Position numbers and translations under genes: made by a program. The notes beneath the pieces were generated by a model, which was not told where the DNA came from, did not search any database, and was given only the letters and a program-made list of their open reading frames with translations. A DNA stretch of 64,000 bases, taken from the NCBI RefSeq assembly GCF_008033235.1, contig NZ_CP042432.1:2976001-3040000 (forward strand), given 5' to 3'. The stretch is from Anseongella ginsenosidimutans. GTDB lineage: Bacteria; Bacteroidota; Bacteroidia; Sphingobacteriales; Sphingobacteriaceae. This document shows, one piece after another, positions 40,696 to 48,828 of the stretch. Position 1 is the first letter of the stretch. Each line of letters starts with the position of its first letter.

Positions 40696-42768
40696 ATGAT
40701 TACAGGACTAAAGGCGGGAATGACCGCAGTAATGCTGCTTCTTATCTTCCATGCAGCTTCCGGGCAGTCTCAGAAACAGGAACAGAAGCAACCGAATATT
40801 CTCATTATCATGGCAGATGATATGGGCTATTCAGACCTTGGATGTTATGGCGGGGAAGTAGCGTCGCCCAACCTGGATAACCTGGCGGAACAGGGCCTGC
40901 GTTACAAGCAGTTTTATAATGCTGCCCGCTGCTGTCCTTCAAGGGCTGCACTAATGACCGGGCTTTACCCGCACCAGGCGGGCATGGGCTGGATGGCGGC
41001 TGCTGATCTGGGTACGCCTGAATATGCCGGCACGTTAAATAACCGGGCGGTAACCATTGCGGAGGTATTAAAAACAGCGGGCTACCGTACCTATATGACC
41101 GGGAAATGGCATCTTACGAATGAACGGGAGATTGATGGAAAAGTGACCGGGAGCTGGCCCGTTCACCGGGGATTTGACCGGTATTTCGGTATTATTCCGG
41201 GCGGCGCTAATTATTTTACCCCTACCGTTTACAGCAATGATTCCGCCTATAAGGCTCCGGAAGATTTTTACCTGACAAACGCCATTAGTGATACCAGTGT
41301 GAAGTATATTAAAGAGCATTTTCAAGATCCCGGCAAGCCCTTTTTTATGTACGTCGCATATACCGCACCCCACTGGCCGCTTCATGCCCTGGAAAAGGAA
41401 ATTAACAAGTATAAGCAAAGGTACCGGCAGGGCTGGGATGCGATCCGGAAGAAACGGTTTGAACGGCAGCAAAATATAGGCCTGTTCAGCAAAGACACCA
41501 GGATGGCGGAACGTGACGCTGTTGTTCCCGCCTGGAACGAACTCAACCCGGAAAAGCAGGAAGAAATGGCGATGCGCATGGCCATTTATGCCGCCCAGAT
41601 AACGATTATGGACCAGGGTATTGGCAGAATCATAGACAAACTAAAGGAAACCGGGCAGCTGGACAATACCCTGATATTTTTCCTGAGTGATAACGGCGCC
41701 TGCGCGGAATTCATCAGCAGCGGAAAAAGCAAAAAAGTGGACGGAACAAAGGACACCTTTGAAAGTTACCGGATAAGCTGGGCCAATGCGGGAAGCACGC
41801 CTTTCCGGGAATACAAGCATTATACCCATGAAGGAGGCATTGCTACGCCGCTCATCGTACATTGGCCGGCAGGCATAAAAGAAGCGCTGAATAATACTTT
41901 AGTGAGCGAATACGGCCATATTACGGATCTGATGGCTACCTGTATCGACGTGTCGGGGGCCGCCTACCCGCGCCGGTATAAAGGCGTTGACATTCATCCC
42001 CTTGAAGGAAAAAGCCTTGTGCCGCATTTTTCAGGCAAGACAACTGATCGCGGAAAAGTGTTTTGGGAGCATGAAGCCAATATAGCCATGCGGGACGGCA
42101 AGTGGAAACTGGTAGCAAAAACGCTTCAGGACGAAAAACTGGACACCAGCCGCCTGGAGTTGTATAATTTGGAAGAGGACCCGGTGGAACAACATAACCT
42201 GGCGGCAGAAAAACCCGCGTTGCTCCGGAAAATGTATACGGAGTGGCTGGAATGGGCAGAAAGAATACATGTTTTTCCTCTGGATACCCGGGAATACGGC
42301 GCCCGGATGCAAGCCTACAGGCGGATGGTCAACGGGACCTTCGATGATAACCTTGGCGGGTGGAAGCTGCCCGGAAAAGGGACCGTGGTAACCATAGATA
42401 CCACCGGCAAAATTTCCGGCGGCAAATCTGCCCGTATACGGGTGCAGAAGCAGGAAGGGCGTTCGCCGGCCGTCATGGCCTGGCCCTTTAGGGCAAAAAA
42501 AGGCGAATCGTTTTCAATCCGTTTTCTGGCAAGATCGGAAGGGAGCAGCAGCTTCCGGGTAACGCTTGAGCGAACAGGAGCGAACACGGGCAAAATTATT
42601 GATGAACAAGTACGCGTTAGCCCGCAAACGGGCGAATTCATTTTCAAATCCGCCGCGGTGCCTGAACCCGGTAATTACCGGATCGCATTTTATACCGGGA
42701 ACCAGCATTCATCCAGCGGAGAAGACATTTGGATCGATGACATAAAATTGATCGCGGATGAAATGTAG
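40696..42768 (+). CDS. S1-family sulfatase with C-terminal carbohydrate-binding-like domain
   Basis: 690 residues, exported (MLLLIFHAASGQS). The sulfatase core has the metal site NILIIMADDMGYSDLGCYGGE and the formylglycine motif CCPSRAALMTG, where Cys79 is converted to the catalytic residue. MTGKWHL, and later LSDNGACAEF, complete the active site. The core ends near residue 515. The last 150 residues form a beta-sandwich (NLGGWKLPGKGTVVTIDTTG, NYRIAFYTGNQHSSSGEDIW) like a carbohydrate-binding module. It would remove sulfate esters from a polysaccharide. It overlaps the next sulfatase gene by 11 bases. No anaerobic maturation enzyme is seen here. Confidence 0.9.
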   Translation: MITGLKAGMTAVMLLLIFHAASGQSQKQEQKQPNILIIMADDMGYSDLGCYGGEVASPNLDNLAEQGLRYKQFYNAARCCPSRAALMTGLYPHQAGMGWMAAADLGTPEYAGTLNNRAVTIAEVLKTAGYRTYMTGKWHLTNEREIDGKVTGSWPVHRGFDRYFGIIPGGANYFTPTVYSNDSAYKAPEDFYLTNAISDTSVKYIKEHFQDPGKPFFMYVAYTAPHWPLHALEKEINKYKQRYRQGWDAIRKKRFERQQNIGLFSKDTRMAERDAVVPAWNELNPEKQEEMAMRMAIYAAQITIMDQGIGRIIDKLKETGQLDNTLIFFLSDNGACAEFISSGKSKKVDGTKDTFESYRISWANAGSTPFREYKHYTHEGGIATPLIVHWPAGIKEALNNTLVSEYGHITDLMATCIDVSGAAYPRRYKGVDIHPLEGKSLVPHFSGKTTDRGKVFWEHEANIAMRDGKWKLVAKTLQDEKLDTSRLELYNLEEDPVEQHNLAAEKPALLRKMYTEWLEWAERIHVFPLDTREYGARMQAYRRMVNGTFDDNLGGWKLPGKGTVVTIDTTGKISGGKSARIRVQKQEGRSPAVMAWPFRAKKGESFSIRFLARSEGSSSFRVTLERTGANTGKIIDEQVRVSPQTGEFIFKSAAVPEPGNYRIAFYTGNQHSSSGEDIWIDDIKLIADEM

Positions 42769-44116
42769 GCTTTTTCTCAGTTTACTTTTATTGCCTTCCC
42801 TGTCTGCGCCGGCGTATGCTCAACAGACGACAAAGAAGCCCAATATTATTTTTATTATGGCGGATGATCTGGGCTGGGGAGAGCTTGGCTGTTATGGAAA
42901 TACGTTCAATGAAACACATTACCTGGACAGCCTGGCCGCGCTTGGAACCAGGTTTACCCAGGCATATGCCGCCGCACCCGTTTGCTCACCCACGCGGGCA
43001 AGCCTGTTAACCGGGCAGTATCCGGCCAGGGTTGGCATAACCGATTTTCTTCCCGCCAAAACATCCCGTTACCTTGATCCTTCGGCTTATCTGACCATCA
43101 ACGAAGTCCTGGCCCAAGCGGGATATCATACCGGTATCATCGGCAAATGGCACCTGGATACGGATTTTAACCAGCATCCGGGCGGGCCCGCCGAACATGG
43201 TTTTGATGAGGTGATCGGGTCGGAAACGAAATATATTGCCGACGGAGATTATTTCTTCCCGTATGATAAGATCGGCACCTTTGAAACCGGGAAAGAAAAC
43301 GAATACCTCACGGACAGGCAAAGCCAGGAGGCTTGTATGTTTATCGAGCGGAACAAAGAGGCTCCGTTTTTCCTTTATTTTAGTTATTACAGCGTCCATA
43401 CCCGGCTGGAAGCGCCTGCGGAACAGGTGGAAAAATACACCGCGAAACTTAATAACGGAACAAAAGAAGCGAAAGGGAATCCGGTTCTTGCCGCTATGCT
43501 GGAACGTATTGACGCGGGAGTAGGAGCGATCATGAAGGCGCTGGAGGAAAACGGCCTTGCTGAAAATACCTTGCTCGTCTTTTTCTCTGATAACGGCGGC
43601 GCCGGAAAGGTGGGCAATAACGGAAACCTGAGGTCGGGAAAAACCTGGCTATACGAAGGCGGAATAAGGGAACCCCTGCTGGTTTGCTGGCCGGGTAAGG
43701 TAGAAGCGGGCCGGGTCAGCGATGTGCCGGTGTACAGCGTCGATTTCTATCCGACTTTTGCGGCGCTGGCTGGTGCCGGATTGCCTGCAGCTTATCCTGG
43801 TGACGGACAGAACCTGCTGCCACTCCTTACGGGAAAGGGTGTTCCGGCGCGAGATGTTTTTTTCTGGCATTATCCATCCGAAACAGGAAAATGGAACAGG
43901 AGAATGGCGAGCGCTGTCAGAAAGGGTAACTATAAACTGCTGGAATTTTATGAAGACCAGCGCATTGAACTTTATAACCTGGAAAAAGACCCGGGAGAAA
44001 CAAACAACCTGGCAGATTCACTGCCGGGAAAAGCTGCCGGGCTTAAGAAACTACTGCATGTATGGCTGAAGGAAGTAAACGCGGAAAAGCCGGTTTTAAA
44101 AGTTGCTTCACCATAA
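42758..44116 (+). CDS. S1-family sulfatase, single domain
   Basis: 452 residues with a signal peptide (LLPSLSAPAYAQQ). Key elements are NIIFIMADDLGWGELGCYGN, the maturation motif VCSPTRASLLTGQYPARVG (Cys76 becomes formylglycine), GKWHLDTDF and FFSDNGGAGKVG. It lacks the extra C-terminal domain of its upstream partner. The ATG at 42758 overlaps the preceding stop by 11 bases, so the pair is translationally coupled, suggesting successive removal of sulfates from one glycan. Its 3' end overlaps the convergent SGNH gene by 9 bases. Confidence 0.9.
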   Translation: MKCRLFLSLLLLPSLSAPAYAQQTTKKPNIIFIMADDLGWGELGCYGNTFNETHYLDSLAALGTRFTQAYAAAPVCSPTRASLLTGQYPARVGITDFLPAKTSRYLDPSAYLTINEVLAQAGYHTGIIGKWHLDTDFNQHPGGPAEHGFDEVIGSETKYIADGDYFFPYDKIGTFETGKENEYLTDRQSQEACMFIERNKEAPFFLYFSYYSVHTRLEAPAEQVEKYTAKLNNGTKEAKGNPVLAAMLERIDAGVGAIMKALEENGLAENTLLVFFSDNGGAGKVGNNGNLRSGKTWLYEGGIREPLLVCWPGKVEAGRVSDVPVYSVDFYPTFAALAGAGLPAAYPGDGQNLLPLLTGKGVPARDVFFWHYPSETGKWNRRMASAVRKGNYKLLEFYEDQRIELYNLEKDPGETNNLADSLPGKAAGLKKLLHVWLKEVNAEKPVLKVASP

Positions 44117-44923
44117 TTCAGCAAGCATGTCCGCAATTATCCGGTGTCCTTTATCCGAAGGGTGCAGGCCGTCGTAGGTCATATTGACCGCTTCCGGCGG
44201 ATAGGGATATTCATCGCTTTCGGGATCAAAGGGGACAGTCGTGTAGGCGGGGAAGGTATAATTTTTATACGCTCCGCTCGCCGGATCTTTCAGCCGTTTA
44301 AAATTGACCATGTTTTCCATATTGATCCCGCTGTCGTGATAAAGGTCCAGCACCGGGAACTTTTCAAGTTTCCCGATTTCAATAACCGCATTGGCGAATT
44401 GTTCCAGCGTTTGCCCGTTTTTCGGTTTATAAGAGCCATGCGCATTATTGTTGGGATCGTTGATATACACAAAATCCCCCCTTTGCATCGGCGTAATAAG
44501 GATGATCCTTGCTTTTTTATTCAGCTGTTTTAATTTGTCTGTAATGATCCGGAAAGCGCCGTAAACGGTGCCGCTTCCTGCATTCCCATTGTAGTCGGTA
44601 AGCGTCCCAATGGGCTTACCCTGCCACCAGTCATTGGTTCCGAGGAAAACGGTGTACACATCCGCCTTCACCAGCCCGATGGATGCTATTTTATCAGCGA
44701 TATTGATAGACGTCCAGCCGTTATGCCCCTGGTTGATATATTTTACGTGGGGAAACCGCTCGCTGATCAAGGTCAGGTAGCCCTTATGAAGCCGGTTCCC
44801 GGTTTCGTCCTGGTGATCGTTAAGGTAAGTAATAGAATCGCCGATCGCCACCCAGGTAGTTTCCCGTGGCGCAGCCGCAAGGCAAATAAAGATCAAAAAT
44901 GCGGGGAACAGGAATCTTTTCAT
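44108..44923 (-). CDS. Exported SGNH/GDSL hydrolase
   Basis: 271 residues with a signal peptide (FLFPAFLIFICLAAAP). The four SGNH blocks are visible: VAIGDSITYLND (nucleophile Ser), INQGHNGWTS (Gly), FLGTNDWWQGKP (Asn) and YDGLHPSDKGHRI (Asp and His). Such enzymes remove acetyl or other ester groups from polysaccharides, consistent with the neighbouring sulfatases. Convergent with the sulfatase genes, overlapping by 9 bases. Confidence 0.88.
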   Translation of the reverse strand: MKRFLFPAFLIFICLAAAPRETTWVAIGDSITYLNDHQDETGNRLHKGYLTLISERFPHVKYINQGHNGWTSINIADKIASIGLVKADVYTVFLGTNDWWQGKPIGTLTDYNGNAGSGTVYGAFRIITDKLKQLNKKARIILITPMQRGDFVYINDPNNNAHGSYKPKNGQTLEQFANAVIEIGKLEKFPVLDLYHDSGINMENMVNFKRLKDPASGAYKNYTFPAYTTVPFDPESDEYPYPPEAVNMTYDGLHPSDKGHRIIADMLAELW

Positions 44924-44963
44924 AATTTGTCTGTTGCAACGTGATAGGTTAAAGAACCGCTGC

Positions 44964-45713
44964 TTAATCTTTCCCGAACAGTAAAAAATGCTGAATGTGA
45001 AGCGAGTTGTCTTGTTTTATCAATTTGAAGCCGTTGGCTGTTAACTCTTTGCTGGCCTGGGCAACGGTCATTTTATGCAGCGGCCGTATGGCTACCTCCG
45101 GGTCTTCGGCCTTGTACTCGATCAGGAGCAGTTTTCCCGAGGGCTTGAGGGCCTTGTGCATTGCCTGCAGCATTTCCTGCGGATAGAGCAGTTCATGATA
45201 CACATCCACCATGATGATCAGGTCAACGGAACCCGAAGGGAGGTTGGGAGATTTTTCGCCGCCCTTGATTACTTCCACGTTGGCGGCTTGTTGGGCCTTC
45301 TTCTTTTCTTTTAGCCGCCGGACGAATTCATCCTGGATATCCACGGCATAGACCTTTCCCCCGGGGATCATTTCTGCAATTTTAAAGGTGTAATAGCCGG
45401 TACCCGCGCCTACGTCAGCCACCACGCTGCCTGGCTGAAGGGGAAGTTTGCTGATGGTGCGATTACTGTTCTCTTCCTGCTGGCGGCTGCTGCGTTCGAG
45501 CCAGGCGGCTCCCGCGGCGCTCATAATACCCGCTATTTCCCGGCCCATATAGAATTTTCCGGTGCCCCCGGAGCTGCTTTCTCTGAATTCATAGGGCGCC
45601 GTTTGCGATGGCGCTGCCTGCGCCAGGAGGGAAGGGCCTGGAATAATGAATGCGGAAATAATGAACGCGAAAATGAAGGTGATCAATAACGCGTGACGAT
45701 TCAGGCGGTGCAT
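44964..45713 (-). CDS. Class I SAM-dependent methyltransferase with export signal
   Basis: 249 residues. Residues 10-33 form a hydrophobic signal (LITFIFAFIISAFIIPGPSLLAQ). The methyltransferase core has VVADVGAGTGYYTFKIAEMIPGGKVYAVDIQDEF and the motif SVDLIIMVDVYHELLYPQEML; it is of the Methyltransf_11/UbiE-like type found in Bacteroidota and Planctomycetes. The substrate is unknown, and export of a SAM enzyme is unusual. A second exported methyltransferase is at 37865. It reads in the same direction as the downstream SGNH gene, 40 bases away. Confidence 0.8.
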   Translation of the reverse strand: MHRLNRHALLITFIFAFIISAFIIPGPSLLAQAAPSQTAPYEFRESSSGGTGKFYMGREIAGIMSAAGAAWLERSSRQQEENSNRTISKLPLQPGSVVADVGAGTGYYTFKIAEMIPGGKVYAVDIQDEFVRRLKEKKKAQQAANVEVIKGGEKSPNLPSGSVDLIIMVDVYHELLYPQEMLQAMHKALKPSGKLLLIEYKAEDPEVAIRPLHKMTVAQASKELTANGFKLIKQDNSLHIQHFLLFGKD

Positions 45714-45756
45714 ACTTTCAGATTTATCTACCTGTGAAGATACCGCGAAAAAATTA

Positions 45757-45790
45757 AAAAAGAGGCTGCCTTTTTGGACAGCCTCTTTTT
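45757..45790 (-). terminator. Strong rho-independent terminator closing the second SusCD operon
   Basis: AAAAAGAGGCTG (45757-45768) and CAGCCTCTTTTT (45779-45790) form a perfect 12-bp stem. A-runs and T-runs on both sides allow it to work in either direction. It lies 47 bases beyond the 3' end of the lipoprotein gene at 45837-47492. Confidence 0.9.
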
Positions 45791-45836
45791 AATCGTCAGC
45801 GGGTCAACTTAACCCGGATGCTTAACCGGGATCAGC

Positions 45837-47492
45837 TTATTCCTTTGTCAACCTAAAATCGGCAAAGTGATAAATAATATCCGCCGGAGGAGCAAAAGTC
45901 AGGGATGGCTCTCCGCCAATATTCATCACGATCACGCGGCTGTGGCGGTTAAGGGCTTCGGAAAGGTCAACGGTTACTTCCGTCCATTTTTCCAGGTCAG
46001 CATCAGCAATTTTGAAATCGTCCGCGCTGGGCGCCCAGTATTCCTGGCCGAAATCGCTGTTGCTTTTGAATGCCCACATATAATTCATAAACCGCGGCCA
46101 TAAGCGTTGGTAAGGGGCATATGCGCCGTTGAAGTTTGCCGCCGCCGGAGCATACACTTTAAACTTCAGGTACTTGTACTCTTCCACATTGAATTTGTAT
46201 TCTTTTGGAAGGGCAAAGGCAAAGGATGCGCTTCTGGCTTTAAGCGTTGCTTTGAGTACATTTTCCATGCCGCTGCCGGAAGGATCAGGCGCCGGGAATA
46301 CGTAATCCATTTTCCAGGCATTTGACTGTACCTGGCCGTCCACGAAGAAGTTGTGAGGGATGGCTACTTCATCCGGGAGGTCAACGAGTTCAACAACACC
46401 GCTTTCGACGTAGGGCGCCAGCAGGGCGTCCAGGCCCATGGAATGAGGAGCATAGCGAACTTTTTCCAGGATTCCCGCTTCCAGCAGGTCTTTCAGGCTT
46501 TGTGTGTTTACTGACGAAACATCGGAAACTTTCCGCATGAATGGAACCCAATCACCACCTCCGACTTCGCTGTACCCGCCGTTATTGTCATAACCCAAAG
46601 TAGGCAGGGGGAAAAGGCCTTCTCCTGTCAGGTCCAGTTCTTTCAGGTTAGGAAAATAGAAAATATCCTGGAGGGAATTGGCATGGATAGGATACACCAG
46701 CTTGGTTATTGAAGCGACGCCATCAGCGGTAAACTCACTAACGCCGTTTGCCATGAGAACTTCTCTTTCAGAAGGCGAAAAAGGAGTACTGCTGGTAGGT
46801 ATCCCGAATTCAAGCGGCTGGGAAAGGATAATAGTATCGATAATTGGTACGCCGTTTACCTTAGGAATCACTTTGTATTCCATAGCTACCGTTGCCGGTT
46901 GACCTGACTCCAGGTTTGCGATAAAGAAGCGGGAATCCTGCCCTCTTTCGCCCTCCCGGACAACGCCGTCTTTGTCGGTGTATTTGAAGGACAAGCCATA
47001 ATAGTCCATCACTACGGACGACAAGCCGCTGGGCCAGTCGATAACCGCCGCGGAAGGGGAGGCCATGATCCTTGGCGAGGGCGGGCGAAGGGTGTTCAGA
47101 TCTGCTGCGGTATAAGGTATCAGCGCTATTTCCTGGGGAACTGAAGGATTGTTGAACTCGTCCACGGTATAAATCCTGAACCGGTACAGTTTAGGCTGCG
47201 TAAGGTCGGTAATATTTACCCAGGAGACTAACGAGTCAAGTGTGATGACCTTGTCTTCGTATTCAATCACCGTTTTCACGGCTTTTCCCATATTTATTTC
47301 GGCGGAGGGGATCCGTCCCGCCTTCATCAGGTCTATTTCAACCCTTTCATACCCGATATGGCCTACAATGGTGTCATATTTGGCAGGATAGACGACTTCG
47401 CCGGAGTATTCCTCCAGGGTGTCGTACATGCCGTCGCATGAACTCAGAAGCACTGCGAAAGCTGCTATCAAAAATAATAATTGATGTCGCAT
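45837..47492 (-). CDS. DUF4998-type surface lipoprotein with a distinct C-terminal domain (PUL 2)
   Basis: 551 residues, lipidated at Cys19 (LLSSCDGMYD). The N-terminal 200 residues match DUF4998 (YSGEVVYPAKYDTIVGHIGYERVEIDL, FRIYTVDEFNNPSVP), homologous to the PUL 1 protein at 13329-14567. From about residue 240 it differs: SITKLVYPIHANSLQDIFYFPNLKELDLTGEG resembles a leucine-rich-repeat start, and residues 400-551 form a beta-sandwich (LEKWTEVTVDLSEALNRHSR). The DUF5000 module of the PUL 1 partner is absent. Last gene of the operon; a surface glycan-binding role is inferred. Confidence 0.75.
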   Translation of the reverse strand: MRHQLLFLIAAFAVLLSSCDGMYDTLEEYSGEVVYPAKYDTIVGHIGYERVEIDLMKAGRIPSAEINMGKAVKTVIEYEDKVITLDSLVSWVNITDLTQPKLYRFRIYTVDEFNNPSVPQEIALIPYTAADLNTLRPPSPRIMASPSAAVIDWPSGLSSVVMDYYGLSFKYTDKDGVVREGERGQDSRFFIANLESGQPATVAMEYKVIPKVNGVPIIDTIILSQPLEFGIPTSSTPFSPSEREVLMANGVSEFTADGVASITKLVYPIHANSLQDIFYFPNLKELDLTGEGLFPLPTLGYDNNGGYSEVGGGDWVPFMRKVSDVSSVNTQSLKDLLEAGILEKVRYAPHSMGLDALLAPYVESGVVELVDLPDEVAIPHNFFVDGQVQSNAWKMDYVFPAPDPSGSGMENVLKATLKARSASFAFALPKEYKFNVEEYKYLKFKVYAPAAANFNGAYAPYQRLWPRFMNYMWAFKSNSDFGQEYWAPSADDFKIADADLEKWTEVTVDLSEALNRHSRVIVMNIGGEPSLTFAPPADIIYHFADFRLTKE

Positions 47493-47524
47493 GGTTTAAA
47501 TCTCTTATTGTTTATAAACACCTC

Positions 47525-48796
47525 TTAATTGCTTTTGCGGCCAAAAAGCGTGATCTCAGACAAGCAGTTGGCATCATCCAGCGTATAGTTCCCGTTGAAG
47601 CTCTTCACGGCTTCGTAACGGAACCAGCGGGTGGGCTTGGTGTATTGCGGATCATCCGGGAACATATAGGCCATATCGCCTGCTTCGCCCTTCTTTACGA
47701 ATTCAATCTCGCTTAGTCCTACTGGTACGGGTATTTTATGCTGGTTAATCTGCACCCATTCATCGACATCCTCATCCCATATATACATGTTGTAAATACC
47801 TACATTCTCATTCCGGTAATACTGCCCGCGGGAAATATTGGCTAAGCCTCCCGAATGCCTTTGTACCGTGATGATACGGCTGAGTTCGTAATAATCGCCA
47901 AGGTCAATGATATAATTCCAGGGCATATTTCCGTCCTCAGAATTGCCTGTGCGGCCCCGGCTATGGGTATGCATGAAATTGAGATTGTCGCCCTGGTCTA
48001 TAATTCCGTCGATGACGTATCTCGCACGGCCTTCCAGCCCGTCTCCAAAGCACATGGGTACACCGCCGATGGAATCGTTGGCGTTGGGCAGCACCCAGTT
48101 ATCTTTCGGTATTTCGATATCCTCGTATAAGGAGATCTGTCCTTTGTCGATCATTTCGGTCGCATTCCCGAACATATCCTCTACCCGCACGCTTACGCTT
48201 ACTTTTTCTTCCGGCGAAAGGAAAAGATCATTGATGAACCGCCTGTCTTCAGCAAGGTTGGAAGAGAACACGGAGGTGAATTCGCGGGGTGTGCCGTCGA
48301 CCGTATATTTAAAATTCACATATACATTAATGTTCTGCTCCAGTTCATTGGTCCAGTCAAGAAAAAATGAACTGAAACCCGGTTTTACCTCCATTGATTC
48401 AGCTACCCGGGTATAAGCCGGTTCCAAGGGGGTAACGGAAACGTTAACAGCTTCCGAACGATTGCCGGCGCGGTCAACGGCAAATAACTGTACCGTATAT
48501 TCTTCGGTGTCCGCAAACCCGTACACTTCCAGGGAATCTGCAAAGTAGGAAGCGGAAAATGTAAACGACTTATCATTTGCATTGGTATATACCGCCTCTA
48601 CACCCAGAAGGTCTTCATCATGCGGAGGCGTATAGTAGAACCTGGCGCCTCCGTAAAGGGGCTCATACACTACGTCAGTGACTATTCCCGGGGCAGTTGT
48701 ATCGTCGCTGTTTGCCTGGAACCTTCCTTCTTCCTTACAGGATGTAATGCTTAGCAGGAAGGCAGCGAACAGGTATAAATATAATTTCGTTTTCAT
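47525..48796 (-). CDS. Surface lipoprotein with DUF4959, DUF5126 and DUF5000-type domains (PUL 2)
   Basis: 423 residues, lipidated at Cys20 (SITSCKEEG). The N-terminus (TTAPGIVTDVVYEPLYGGARFYYTPP, VQLFAVDRAGNRSEAVNVSVTPLEP) is DUF4959-like, the middle (LDWTNELEQNINVYVNFKY) DUF5126-like, and the C-terminal half (NYIIDLGDYYELSRIITVQRHSGG, KPTRWFRYEAVKSFNG) a discoidin-like DUF5000 region. It is the counterpart of 12140-13324. Position after SusD and family membership suggest a surface glycan-binding protein. Confidence 0.8.
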   Translation of the reverse strand: MKTKLYLYLFAAFLLSITSCKEEGRFQANSDDTTAPGIVTDVVYEPLYGGARFYYTPPHDEDLLGVEAVYTNANDKSFTFSASYFADSLEVYGFADTEEYTVQLFAVDRAGNRSEAVNVSVTPLEPAYTRVAESMEVKPGFSSFFLDWTNELEQNINVYVNFKYTVDGTPREFTSVFSSNLAEDRRFINDLFLSPEEKVSVSVRVEDMFGNATEMIDKGQISLYEDIEIPKDNWVLPNANDSIGGVPMCFGDGLEGRARYVIDGIIDQGDNLNFMHTHSRGRTGNSEDGNMPWNYIIDLGDYYELSRIITVQRHSGGLANISRGQYYRNENVGIYNMYIWDEDVDEWVQINQHKIPVPVGLSEIEFVKKGEAGDMAYMFPDDPQYTKPTRWFRYEAVKSFNGNYTLDDANCLSEITLFGRKSN

Positions 48797-48828
48797 AAAA
48801 ATCTTCTTTTACTTATTCATTTATTGTC

